Source: Paenibacillaceae bacterium (GTDB taxonomy: Bacteria; Bacillota; Bacilli; Paenibacillales; NBRC-103111). From it: a DNA stretch of 64,000 bases. Positions 44,096 through 51,533 of this stretch are shown piece after piece. Every line of letters begins with the position of its first letter. The stretch's first letter is position 1. Location: positions 1 through 64,000 of the forward strand of contig JAQSYI010000020.1 of assembly GCA_029256185.1 (NCBI GenBank). The letters are read 5' to 3'. A model generated the notes under the pieces. That model made no database searches, was not told the DNA's origin, and worked only from the letters and a program-made list of their open reading frames with translations. The position numbers were made by a program, and so were the translations under genes.

Positions 44096-44296
44096 TTACA
44101 GCTTAACAACGTTCTCGGCTTGAGGGCCGCGGTTGCCTTGTACTACATTAAATTCAACGCGTTGGCCTTCGTCCAAAGTCTTGAAGCCGTCGCCAACGAT
44201 TGCGCTAAAGTGCACGAATACGTCGTTTCCGCCTTCAACTTCGATGAAGCCAAAGCCTTTTTCTGCGTTAAACCATTTTACTGTACCTGTTTGCAT
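44096..44296 (-). CDS. csp: CspA-family cold-shock protein
   Basis: 66 aa single cold-shock domain: [14 protein letters not shown] holds RNP1 and DVFVHFSAI holds RNP2, the RNA-binding aromatic patches. The protein binds single-stranded RNA and DNA as a chaperone. GGAGGTAATACC precedes the ATG. A strong promoter lies about 140 bp upstream, so the mRNA has an untranslated leader of about 130 bases, as in temperature-controlled csp mRNAs. Confidence 0.95.
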   Translation of the reverse strand: MQTGTVKWFNAEKGFGFIEVEGGNDVFVHFSAIVGDGFKTLDEGQRVEFNVVQGNRGPQAENVVKL

Positions 44297-44434
44297 GGTA
44301 TTACCTCCAAAGTTTTGTTCAATATGGCCTTCTTTATTCGCAAATAAAAAATCCGCATGCGGGAGAAGGTTATAACTAGGATAGTGATAACCTCTAGCCC
44401 TTACGCGAATTCAGGTTTCCATATCGTTAGTTAC

Positions 44435-44463
44435 ATAATAACACACTCTTCTAACGATTACAA
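44435..44463 (-). promoter_or_regulatory. sigma-A promoter of the cold-shock gene
   Basis: On the minus strand TTGTAA (44463-44458) and TATTAT (44440-44435) are 17 bases apart. The start near 44428 gives a leader of about 130 bases with a possible GGTTAT...ATAACC stem. Confidence 0.65.
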
Positions 44464-44519
44464 ATCATTATTAACTTTATTTGCAACTTGACGATTGCGT
44501 TCCCGGCAAATTATAAACA

Positions 44520-44573
44520 AAAAGACACACGCTCTATTGCCTGAAATAACCGGCAATGGATCGTGTGTCTTCC
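44520..44573 (-). terminator. strong terminator after the CDGSH peptide gene
   Basis: On the minus strand AAGACACACG.TC.ATTGCC pairs with GGCAAT.GA.CGTGTGTCTT, about 19 paired bases around a short loop, followed by TTT. It closes a self-contained small transcription unit 30 bp after the 25-codon gene. Confidence 0.85.
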
Positions 44574-44602
44574 TAATAAAATGCGTGATGTCCCGGAACA
44601 TG

Positions 44603-44680
44603 CTACTTGTCTTTTTTGGCGTGAGAACCGTCGCAATTTCCGCCGGAATTCTTTGTGTTGCCGCATGCGCATTTACCCAT
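44603..44680 (-). CDS. 25-aa CDGSH-type peptide, putative iron-sulfur micropeptide
   Basis: A 25-codon gene with GGAGGTG seven bases before its ATG. The peptide has KCACGNTKNS at residues 3-12 and NCDGSH at 15-20, so Cys4/Cys6, Cys16 and His20 stand in the order of the C-x-C...C-D-G-x-H motif that holds a 2Fe-2S cluster in CDGSH (mitoNEET-type) proteins. It differs in having one extra residue between the second and third Cys and no Pro, and it consists of little more than the motif with a Lys-rich tail. It has its own promoter, flanking Fur boxes and a strong terminator, so a real gene is well supported. Iron binding, cluster type and function are inferred. It could instead be a metal-binding or signalling peptide. 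Confidence 0.78.
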   Translation of the reverse strand: MGKCACGNTKNSGGNCDGSHAKKDK

Positions 44681-44702
44681 GATAAACACCTCCAATTAAT
44701 TA

Positions 44703-44717
44703 TGATAATTATTATGT
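44703..44717. promoter_or_regulatory. Fur-type box at the start site
   Basis: TGATAATTATTATGT matches the 7-1-7 Fur motif TGATAATNATTATCA at 13 of 15 positions. It overlaps the predicted start of transcription of the CDGSH peptide gene, where binding would repress. Confidence 0.65.
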
Positions 44718-44721
44718 TATG

Positions 44722-44750
44722 ATAATAACACTAACACTTACTTATGTAAA
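44722..44750 (-). promoter_or_regulatory. sigma-A promoter of the CDGSH peptide gene
   Basis: On the minus strand TTTACA (44750-44745) and TATTAT (44727-44722) are 17 bases apart; the start is expected near 44715, some 35 bases before the ATG. Confidence 0.7.
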
Positions 44751-44774
44751 GCGGTTTACCTATTGTTAGTTAAT

Positions 44775-44793
44775 GATAATGATAATCATTATC
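44775..44793. promoter_or_regulatory. perfect 19-bp Fur box
   Basis: GATAATGATAATCATTATC is identical to the classical 19-bp Fur consensus. It lies 25 bp upstream of the -35 of the CDGSH peptide promoter and 140 bp ahead of the parvulin gene on the other strand, so it may serve either or both. Confidence 0.85.
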
Positions 44794-44932
44794 TTGTATG
44801 TGCTTTCAATCGAATTAAGCTTGGCTTAATGTTTTATTCAGGCCATTTTCAGCTTCATAAGTCATAATGCAGGTATACACAAGAAAGACATCACAGAATC
44901 GCCAACCTATATGAAGAAGGGATGTTAATCTG

Positions 44933-45832
44933 TTGAACAAATCACCCGCTATGCAAAGCCGGATATGGATGATCGCTGCTATCGTCTTATTCGCTGTTCT
45001 TATCGTTTATATCATTGTTTTCCCGCCAGGCCGCTCTGACGAGTCTGCAACCGTTGCCAAGGTCAACGGAGTTGCCATCTCCAAGGACAGTCTGTATGAT
45101 GCGTTGGTCGCCGCAGGAGGCACGCAAACCCTGGAATCCCTGATCAGCGAGGAACTGGTGAAACAGGAGAGCAAGAAAGCCGGGATTGAGGTCACTGAGG
45201 CGGATTTGACCAAGGAGATAGACAGCATCAAGAAGTCCTACTCCTCCGATGAGGAATTTAATCAAGCGCTGGCTTCCTATAATATGACTCTGGACAAGCT
45301 GAAGGAAGATATGCACATCCAAGTGGAGCTGCGCAAGCTGCTGGAGCCGCAAATCACCATTACCGACGAAGATATCAAGAAGTACTATGATGAAAATCTG
45401 GAGTCCCTTAAGACTCCGGAGAAGGTCCGCGCCTCCCATATTCTTGTTGCCACCAAGGAAGAAGCCGACACTATTCTTGCTGATCTGAAGAATGGGGCCG
45501 ACTTTGCCACGGTTGCCAAGGAAAAGTCCACCGATCCAGGCTCGAAGGACGCCGGCGGCGATCTGGATTTCTTCGCCAGAGGAGTAATGAATGAACCATT
45601 CGAAACGGCAGCCTTCGCTTTGAATGTGGGTGATCTCAGCGCGGTGGTGGAAAGTCCTAATGGCTTCCATATTATTAAATCGACTGATCATACCGCAGAG
45701 GTCACTCCAACACTTGAGGAGAAGAAGGCGGATATCCGCGAGAGTATGGTGACCGAACAGCTCTACACCCTCTCCTCCACCTGGATGCAGGAAAAAATGT
45801 CCGCCGCTTCCATTGAAACTTTCTTGGATTAA
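44933..45832 (+). CDS. membrane-anchored parvulin-type foldase (PrsA-like)
   Basis: 299 aa. A single N-terminal anchor (about residues 11-29, MIAAIVLFAVLIVYIIVF) replaces the lipobox usual in PrsA. The SurA-N-type chaperone region follows (VNGVAISKDSLYDALVAAGG), then the PpiC rotamase at about 160-255, from RASHILVATKEEADTIL to SPNGFHIIKSTDH, with the expected GGDLDFFARG in between. It should assist folding of exported proteins on the outer face of the membrane. TTG at 44933 is the start, ten bases after AAGGGA; ATG five codons later is an alternative. No clear terminator follows. Confidence 0.87.
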   Translation: MNKSPAMQSRIWMIAAIVLFAVLIVYIIVFPPGRSDESATVAKVNGVAISKDSLYDALVAAGGTQTLESLISEELVKQESKKAGIEVTEADLTKEIDSIKKSYSSDEEFNQALASYNMTLDKLKEDMHIQVELRKLLEPQITITDEDIKKYYDENLESLKTPEKVRASHILVATKEEADTILADLKNGADFATVAKEKSTDPGSKDAGGDLDFFARGVMNEPFETAAFALNVGDLSAVVESPNGFHIIKSTDHTAEVTPTLEEKKADIRESMVTEQLYTLSSTWMQEKMSAASIETFLD

Positions 45833-45896
45833 TAGGAACAGGCGTCATTATGCCTGATATCTCTTCCATCATGACATAGGCATTCTCCCCCTTAAT

Positions 45897-45915
45897 GGTT
45901 ACAATAATCGTAACC
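45897..45915. promoter_or_regulatory. 19-bp palindrome upstream of the aldo/keto reductase
   Basis: GGTTAC and GTAACC flank AATAATC exactly. The size suits a MerR-type or other dimeric regulator site; no promoter around it is convincing. Confidence 0.4.
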
Positions 45916-45960
45916 TGAAATGAGCAGACCGGCTTACCGGAAACGACGCTCATCTCAGTC

Positions 45961-46004
45961 AATGCTTACGATGCCAGCTTTGCCTAACGGCAAAGCTTTA
46001 GGGA
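45961..46004 (+). promoter_or_regulatory. short leader element with hairpin abutting the RBS
   Basis: ATGCTTACGATGCCAG, shared word for word with the leader repeats at 56.8 kb, leads into a perfect hairpin (AGCTTTGCC, TAAC, GGCAAAGCT, 45976-45997) and then TTAGGGAGG, the binding site of the reductase gene. Confidence 0.65.
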
Positions 46005-46016
46005 GGGGAATGCTTT

Positions 46017-47009
46017 ATGTTATATAAAGCCAATGATGAACGCTACACTCAGATGAAATACAACCGGTGCGGACGGAGCGGCCTGAAGCTGCCCGCCATA
46101 TCTCTGGGGTTATGGCATAATTTCGGGGGCATCGATTCTTTTGAGAACGGGCGCCTGATGTTGAGAACAGCCTTTGACCGGGGAATCACCCACTTCGACC
46201 TGGCCAACAATTATGGTCCCCCGCCGGGCTCTGCCGAGGAGATGTTCGGCCGGATGCTGCAAAGAGATTTCAAGCCCTACCGGGATGAGATGGTCATTTC
46301 CACCAAGGCCGGATATTATATGTGGCCCGGGCCTTACGGTGAATGGGGCTCCAAGAAGAATCTGGTCTCCAGTCTGGATCAGAGTCTGAAGCGGATGCAA
46401 CTGGATTATGTGGATATCTTCTACCACCACCGTCCTGATCCGGACACGCCCCTTGAGGAGACCATGCAGGCATTGGATCTGATTGTCCGCCAAGGCAAGG
46501 CTTTGTATGTGGGCATCTCCAACTACAGCGCGCAGCAGACCCGGGAGGCTTCCCGTATTCTTAAGGGCCTGGGCACCCCCTGTCTGATTCATCAGCCCCG
46601 CTATTCCATGATGTCCCGCTGGATTGAAGAAGAGCTTCAGGATGTTCTTGAACAAGAAGGCATCGGCACGATTGTATTCTCGCCCCTGGACCGCGGCATA
46701 TTGACCGACCGCTATCTTCACGGAATTACCCCCGATTCGCGGGCGGGAGGGCCCAGCGTCTTCCTGAAGCCGGAGGATGTGAGCGAGGCCAAGCTGGACA
46801 AGGTGCGGAAGCTGAACACTCTGGCGCAGGAGCGGGGCCAGAAGCTGTCGCAGATGGCGTTATGCTGGGTGCTGCGCGGCGGAAGGGTTACTTCCGCCAT
46901 CATCGGAGCAAGCAAAACAAGCCAGATTGAGGATGCTGTCGGGGCACTGGACAACATGGACTTTACCCCAGGGGAATTGGCTGCAATTGAGGATATTCTG
47001 GCCGGTTAA
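46017..47009 (+). CDS. aldo/keto reductase (YghZ/GAP-reductase type)
   Basis: 330 aa TIM-barrel reductase. Catalytic residues are visible in order: Asp/Tyr in HFDLANNYGPPPGSAEE (about 60), Lys in ISTKAGYYMWPGPYGEWGS (about 100) and His in DIFYHHRPDP (about 140); NADPH-binding phrases IIGASKTSQIEDA lie near the end. YYMWPGPYGEWGSKK places it with L-glyceraldehyde-3-phosphate reductase of the YghZ group, which also detoxifies methylglyoxal. GGGAGGGG precedes the ATG, directly behind a conserved leader hairpin. Confidence 0.9.
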   Translation: MLYKANDERYTQMKYNRCGRSGLKLPAISLGLWHNFGGIDSFENGRLMLRTAFDRGITHFDLANNYGPPPGSAEEMFGRMLQRDFKPYRDEMVISTKAGYYMWPGPYGEWGSKKNLVSSLDQSLKRMQLDYVDIFYHHRPDPDTPLEETMQALDLIVRQGKALYVGISNYSAQQTREASRILKGLGTPCLIHQPRYSMMSRWIEEELQDVLEQEGIGTIVFSPLDRGILTDRYLHGITPDSRAGGPSVFLKPEDVSEAKLDKVRKLNTLAQERGQKLSQMALCWVLRGGRVTSAIIGASKTSQIEDAVGALDNMDFTPGELAAIEDILAG

Positions 47010-47098
47010 TTGGGACTCCGGTTTATTATGATGATCGGCCATAATTTGATACAATGATCTGGTGAGGCAATTACATAACCAGAGAGGATGGATATCAA

Positions 47099-47662
47099 AT
47101 GTACGATGTGGCTATTATCGGAGCAGGACCAACCGGGGCAAGCGCTGCCCTGTTCACAGCCAAGGCGGGCAAGAAAACGCTCATTATTGACGGCAATCAG
47201 AGCATTACCAAACGGGCCTGGATTGAGAATCACTATGGTGTAAATGAAGTATCCGGCCCCGATCTGGTGGAGAACGGCAAGAAGCAGGCCGCCAAATTCG
47301 GCGCTGAAATCATCAATGAAAAGGCTGTGCAGATCAAATCCGAAGCCGACAGCTTCCTCATCCAGACGGAGTCGGGAGAATACGCGGCCAAACGGGTGAT
47401 TCTGGCCACCGGGCTGATGACCGATCTGGCGGAAGCAGCCGGCGTCACCACCAAGCCCGGTACGGAGCCGCGGGTCAAGACTGTCATAGCAACAGACGCC
47501 ACCGGCCAGACCAATATTCCCGGCATCTACGCCGCGGGAGGAGCAGCAGGGACCAGCTTGCATACGATTATTACCGCAGGAGACGGTGCAAGAGTGGCTA
47601 TCGAGATTCTAAGCGGCTTGAACGGCGAGCGTTACGTGGATCATGATGTGCTGAAGGCGTAA
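47099..47662 (+). CDS. short single-domain FAD/NAD(P)-binding oxidoreductase
   Basis: 187 aa. It begins MYDVAIIGAGPTGASAALFTAKAG, an FAD-binding Rossmann motif, and ends with IPGIYAAGGAAGTSLHTIITAGDGA, the closing FAD contact of thioredoxin-reductase-type proteins. Compared with thioredoxin reductase (about 310 aa) the whole NADPH domain and the CxxC redox centre are missing; the frame is otherwise intact with a good start and terminator, so it is a real short form, not a decayed gene. Function unknown; it may use a partner reductase. Follows the aldo/keto reductase by 89 bp. Confidence 0.8.
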   Translation: MYDVAIIGAGPTGASAALFTAKAGKKTLIIDGNQSITKRAWIENHYGVNEVSGPDLVENGKKQAAKFGAEIINEKAVQIKSEADSFLIQTESGEYAAKRVILATGLMTDLAEAAGVTTKPGTEPRVKTVIATDATGQTNIPGIYAAGGAAGTSLHTIITAGDGARVAIEILSGLNGERYVDHDVLKA

Positions 47663-47681
47663 ATTATCCTTATATTTTGAG

Positions 47682-47715
47682 AAAAACCTGGCGGGAGAAC
47701 ACCGCCAGGTTTTTT
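47682..47715 (+). terminator. terminator after the short FAD gene
   Basis: AAAACCTGGCGG and CCGCCAGGTTTT form a 12-bp perfect stem around GAGAACA, followed by TT. Confidence 0.88.
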
Positions 47716-47769
47716 ACGTTGCCAATGGAGTAACGACTTACAGCAACGCGGCCCCCCCTCGCTTACTCC

Positions 47770-47965
47770 TAACGGAAAAAATTTCCGCTATTCCTGCAAA
47801 TTCGTCATTACCCGCTGATTTAGCGGAAATTTTTTCCGTTATATCCTCCTGAACTCCCCGAAAAGGCCCTATTTACCTGGATTTGAATGAATTAGCGGAA
47901 ATTTTTTCCGCTAATTCTCGGTGAATTACCGAAAAATGACCTTATAACGGAAATTTTTTCCGTTA
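47770..47965. repeat. array of four GCGGAAA/TTTCCGC palindromes (copy B)
   Basis: Palindromes at 47770-47790, 47820-47841, 47891-47915 and 47945-47965, with the same core as the array at 11189-11391, the same count and partly the same spacers (TCCTCCTGAA..C.C.GAAA). It fills part of the 586-bp gap between the FAD gene and the phosphoesterase gene; no gene was seen there. Confidence 0.85.
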
Positions 47966-47994
47966 GCCTCATCCTGTACGCCCTTCCCACATAA

Positions 47995-48182
47995 GACCCT
48001 CCACTTTCCCTTATTCGCCATCCAGCCTGCATATTTAGGCGCATAAGGGAAGTGTTTCTCCTCTATTCCCGCCTTTTCTACCTCTCCGGAAGCCTTCAAC
48101 TGGGCATAAGGGAAAAAGGAGGGCCTTATTTGCGTTCCGCTTCCCCGGTCAGCCAAATAAGGGAAATTGGCTTCCCTTATTT
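47995..48182. repeat. AATAAGGGAA repeats in both orientations
   Basis: TTCCCTTATT or its complement occurs about six times, including a perfect hairpin at 48155-48182 (AAATAAGGGAA, six bases, TTCCCTTATTT). The 76-aa minus-strand frame through it is composed of these repeats and is not called as a gene. Confidence 0.7.
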
Positions 48183-48248
48183 TCCACTCCCTCTCGTCGG
48201 ATGAGACACCCGATGGCCCCCAAGCAAGTACCTGAACTCCTCGGAAGG

Positions 48249-48797
48249 TTAACCGGCGAAATCGATTTGCTTCAGGATGTTTCCGCTGAAATCCTTGATT
48301 CTAAACCCGGTCCCCTCCATCACGCCATAGGAACGGGGGTTATTCTCCTTGGGCAGGGTTATGGAGCCGGGATTAAGGACGATGACCTCTCCCCGCTTCT
48401 CTGCCACGGGCACGTGAGTATGTCCCTGAATGAACACATCCCCCGGGGAGAGATGGGGCAGATTATCAATGTGATGATGATGTCCGTGGGTCACAAAAAT
48501 CCGCCTGCCCTCATAAAACAGGATGGCATACTCGGACATGATGGGGAACTCGATCAGCATCTGGTCTACCTCTGCATCGCAGTTGCCCCTCACGGAAATG
48601 ATGCGGTCCTTAAACCCGTTCAGCCTCGCCGCGACTTCCTTGGGGTTGTATTCCTCGGGCAGAGGATTCCGCGGCCCGTGGTACAACAGATCTCCCAGAC
48701 AGACCAGATAATCGGCCTGCTCCGCCTCGAAGGCTGCCAATGCCTGATTCAAGCACACAATAGAACCATGAATATCCGACATAAAAAACAACTTCAT
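48249..48797 (-). CDS. yfcE: YfcE-type metallophosphoesterase
   Basis: 182 aa with all motifs of the family: MKLFFMSDIHGS (D-x-H), CLGDLLYHGPRN (GD), VRGNCDAE (GNCD), VTHGHHHHIDNL and IQGHTHVP (H ligands of the dimetal site). It hydrolyses phosphodiesters in the cytoplasm; the physiological substrate is uncertain. AAGGAGAG precedes the ATG. It stands alone on the minus strand. Confidence 0.92.
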   Translation of the reverse strand: MKLFFMSDIHGSIVCLNQALAAFEAEQADYLVCLGDLLYHGPRNPLPEEYNPKEVAARLNGFKDRIISVRGNCDAEVDQMLIEFPIMSEYAILFYEGRRIFVTHGHHHHIDNLPHLSPGDVFIQGHTHVPVAEKRGEVIVLNPGSITLPKENNPRSYGVMEGTGFRIKDFSGNILKQIDFAG

Positions 48798-49030
48798 ACG
48801 ATCTCTCCTTGGTATTGGACTGTCAGACCAGCCCTTATTAAGCGCCTGGCGCCTGTATCTTAAGGCTTACTATACCAGATCGGTGGACAAGAATGAATCT
48901 GTGCCTTGACAATAACCATGGGATAGTTTATATTAATTTTATACAATTTAATTTTATGCAATTAATTGATTGCAGCCCTGTTTTTAAAATCTGCTCGCGT
49001 ATTATGCAGTCAGCTTGCGTCATATTCATC

Positions 49031-49226
49031 CAGCATGCGTCTGTGAAGTCGACTTGCGTCCTATGCATCCAGCATGCGTCTGTGAAGTCGACTTGCGTCC
49101 TATGCATCCAGCATGCGTCTGTGCAGTCGACTTGCGTCCTATGCATCCAGCATGCGTCTGTGCAGTCGACTTGCGTCCTATGCATCCAGCATGCGTCTGT
49201 GCAGTCTGCTTGCGTCTTGTGCCGTC
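49031..49226. repeat. 39-bp tandem repeat upstream of ohrR
   Basis: Units start at 49031, 49070, 49109, 49148 and 49187, the first four almost identical (CAGCATGCGTCTGTGCAGTC then GACTTGCGTCCTATGCATC), with degenerate half-units from about 48985 and to 49232. Each unit holds three short palindromes, GCATGC, GTCGAC and ATGCAT, and is itself two related halves around TGCGTC. There are no spacers, so it is not CRISPR. It fills most of the 497-bp gap between yfcE and ohrR. Confidence 0.9.
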
Positions 49227-49294
49227 GGCACGCGTTTCATGTATTCCGTTCATGTTTATTAATTCAGCTCGTGTTTTTTGAAAAGGATGTGTTT

Positions 49295-49762
49295 ATGATG
49301 GAAGCCCAAGCCTTTATGGATCTTAATAAACAGCTGTGCTTTGCCGTCTACGCCTGTTCCCGGGAGATTACCAAGCTATACCGTCCTCTGCTGGACCCGC
49401 TTGGGCTCACCTACACCCAGTATGTCACTCTGTTGGCTCTGTGGGGGGAAGGACGGATGAAGGTGAAGGACCTTGGCCTTGCCTTGTATCTGGATTCAGG
49501 GACACTTACCCCCCTGCTCAAGAAGCTGGAAGGGATGGGGATCGTCAGGCGCGCGAGGGATACGCTGGATGAGCGCAATGTCTGGATTGAAGTGACCGAA
49601 GAGGGCTGGAAACTCCGGGACAAGGCCGTGCATGTACCTGTGCAGGCTTTCTGCATGAGCGGCATCTCGCAGGAGGAAGGCGACGCGCTGCACCGGCAGC
49701 TGCACGCATTACTTAAGCAATTGCATGCTATTGCCCCATCATCTTCCGGGCAGGAGCAATAA
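49295..49762 (+). CDS. ohrR: OhrR-type MarR regulator of peroxide response
   Basis: 155 aa. Cys15 lies in [20 protein letters not shown], the position of the peroxide-sensing Cys of OhrR, with Tyr residues nearby as in the family. The winged helix contains [25 protein letters not shown]. Oxidation of Cys15 by organic hydroperoxide releases DNA. ATG at 49295 follows AAGGAT by eight bases; the frame stays open upstream only because the 39-bp repeat is 13 codons long. The gene is followed by glutathione peroxidase, its probable target, instead of the usual ohr. Confidence 0.9.
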   Translation: MMEAQAFMDLNKQLCFAVYACSREITKLYRPLLDPLGLTYTQYVTLLALWGEGRMKVKDLGLALYLDSGTLTPLLKKLEGMGIVRRARDTLDERNVWIEVTEEGWKLRDKAVHVPVQAFCMSGISQEEGDALHRQLHALLKQLHAIAPSSSGQEQ

Positions 49763-49820
49763 ACGAAGCAGCTGCACCTTCCCAGAGGGTGTGCCAACAA
49801 TATATCAGGAGGGTTCAATC

Positions 49821-50312
49821 ATGTCCTTATACAATTATACTGCACCCAGCATCCGCAACGAGCAGGTCTCCCTGGAGCAATACGCAGGCAAGGTGCTTCT
49901 CATCGTCAACACTGCGAGCAAATGCGGATTCACTCCCCAGTATGACGGTTTGCAGAAGCTGTATGAGAAGCACCGCGACCAAGGTCTGGAGATTCTGGGG
50001 TTCCCCTGCAATCAGTTCAGCCATCAGGAGCCTGGAGATGAAGGGGAGATTGCCTCCTTCTGCAAGATCAATTACGGAGTCACCTTTCCCCTGTTCGCCA
50101 AAATTGATGTGAACGGCGCCAATGCCCACCCGCTCTACCAATATCTCACCAAAGAAGCTCCCGGACTCCTGGGCAGCAAGGCGGTGAAGTGGAACTTCAC
50201 CAAATTTTTGGTGGACCGCGACGGCAAGGTGATCAAGCGCTTCTCCCCCACCGATACGCCGGAAAAGATCGAAGAGCATATTCTAAAGCTGCTGGGTACA
50301 CCCGTACGATAA
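49821..50312 (+). CDS. glutathione peroxidase/thiol peroxidase
   Basis: 163 aa. Cys35 in [20 protein letters not shown] is the peroxidatic residue (Cys, not selenocysteine); [12 protein letters not shown] supplies Gln and the second Cys, and [14 protein letters not shown] supplies Trp and Asn. Bacterial members usually take electrons from thioredoxin. AGGAGGG precedes ATG at 49821. It lies 58 bp after ohrR and ends at its own terminator. Confidence 0.92.
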   Translation: MSLYNYTAPSIRNEQVSLEQYAGKVLLIVNTASKCGFTPQYDGLQKLYEKHRDQGLEILGFPCNQFSHQEPGDEGEIASFCKINYGVTFPLFAKIDVNGANAHPLYQYLTKEAPGLLGSKAVKWNFTKFLVDRDGKVIKRFSPTDTPEKIEEHILKLLGTPVR

Positions 50313-50401
50313 GGACATCTGTCTGACGGCATCCTATGGCATCTCGCATTGCCGGGAAATCGAACAATCATCCACGCTCATAGTTCCTGAAATTTTAAGA
50401 C

Positions 50402-50447
50402 AAGACCTTTCACCGCTCCGACAGGCGGGCTGAAAGGTCTTTTTTTT
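50402..50447 (+). terminator. terminator after glutathione peroxidase
   Basis: AGACCTTTCA-CCGC pairs with GCGG-TGAAAGGTCT, followed by seven T residues. Confidence 0.88.
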
Positions 50448-50585
50448 ATCCATTTCCCGTTAATTTGTCCTTGCTTGTTCCGTTCAGGCCGGAATATGCG
50501 CCGATTTTAGCGTTTATTCCGCCATTGCTTTTGAGGTAGTGTAAGGAGGCGGCGCTGCTGGGAAGACAACAATAACGAAGGCGGG

Positions 50586-51512
50586 ATGAAGAAGATGGTA
50601 TATATGCGATGGCGCAAATTGTGGAGAATGAACGGTCCATTAATGCTAATGGCCTTGCCGGGTACAATGTTTCTGCTGCTCTTCAAATATTTGCCCATGG
50701 GCGGGATCATCATTGCCTTCAAGGATTATAACTTTTCAGACGGAATATTGGGAAGCAAGCTGGTGGGCTTGAAGAACTTCGAGTTCCTGTTTTCCAGCCA
50801 GGATGCCTGGAGAATTACCTATAATACCCTTTCCCTGAACACCATGTTTATTTTATTCGGGACATTGCTTTCTCTTATCCTGGCCCTGGCGATGAACGAG
50901 CTGCGCAGCAAATGGTTTCACAGCGTGATCCAATCGGCGCTTTTTCTGCCGTACCTGCTGTCTTGGGTGCTGGTAGGATATTTCGTATTTGCCTTGCTCA
51001 CCACCAACGGCCTGATCAACCAGATGCTGAATGCGCTGGGCATAGAGCCTGTCAGCTGGTATTCCTCCCCGCAATATTGGCCGGCTATCCTGGTGATTCT
51101 CTCCATCTGGAAGGGCGCGGGTTATACCAGCATCATCTATCTGGCCAGCATACTCGGCATCAATTCCGAGTATTACGAGGCAGCCCGCATCGATGGCGCC
51201 ACACGCCTGCAGCAGATCCGTTATATCACGATTCCGTTGATCCGTCCCGTTATTATCATGATGACGCTTATTTCCCTGGGGCACATCTTCCACTCGGACT
51301 TCGGCATGTTCTACAATGTAACCCGCAACGCAGGCGCCCTGTATCCCACCACGGATGTCATCGATACTTATGTGTTCCGCACTTTCCGCACCCTGGGGGA
51401 TGTAGGGATTTCCTCCGCCGCGGGCTTCTACCAGGCGGTTGTAGGCTTGCTGCTGGTATGGCTGAGCAACTATGCAGTCCGCAAAATTGACAATGAAAAT
51501 GCCATATTCTAA
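50586..51512 (+). CDS. ABC sugar permease, LplB/YteP type (system 3)
   Basis: 308 aa with six membrane segments. GPLMLMALPGTMFLLLFKYLPMGG and IIAFKDYNFSDGILGSKLVG are LplB phrases; EAA loop EYYEAARIDGATRLQQIRYITIPLI. First gene of the third transporter unit. ATG at 50586 has AAGG only four bases before it; ATG at 50595 is a possible alternative. No promoter was recognised with confidence in the 138 bp after the preceding terminator. Confidence 0.88.
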   Translation: MKKMVYMRWRKLWRMNGPLMLMALPGTMFLLLFKYLPMGGIIIAFKDYNFSDGILGSKLVGLKNFEFLFSSQDAWRITYNTLSLNTMFILFGTLLSLILALAMNELRSKWFHSVIQSALFLPYLLSWVLVGYFVFALLTTNGLINQMLNALGIEPVSWYSSPQYWPAILVILSIWKGAGYTSIIYLASILGINSEYYEAARIDGATRLQQIRYITIPLIRPVIIMMTLISLGHIFHSDFGMFYNVTRNAGALYPTTDVIDTYVFRTFRTLGDVGISSAAGFYQAVVGLLLVWLSNYAVRKIDNENAIF

Positions 51513-51533
51513 TTGGAAAGGCGGTATCTCCAC

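Noticed and set aside
47770-47965. Rho-independent terminators formed by the GCGGAAA palindromes
   Set aside because: No T-runs follow the stems, and a good terminator already closes the upstream gene at 47682-47715.
47926-48156. 76-aa minus-strand frame
   Set aside because: Made of intergenic AATAAGGGAA-type repeats, with no binding site.
49031-49226. CRISPR array
   Set aside because: Units are contiguous and nearly identical, with no variable spacers and no cas genes nearby.
48893-49294. N-terminal extension of OhrR with 13-residue repeats (CVLCIQHAS...)
   Set aside because: The frame is open only because the 39-bp DNA repeat equals 13 codons; no binding site precedes the upstream ATG, while ATG 49295 has one and gives a normal OhrR length with Cys15 in place.
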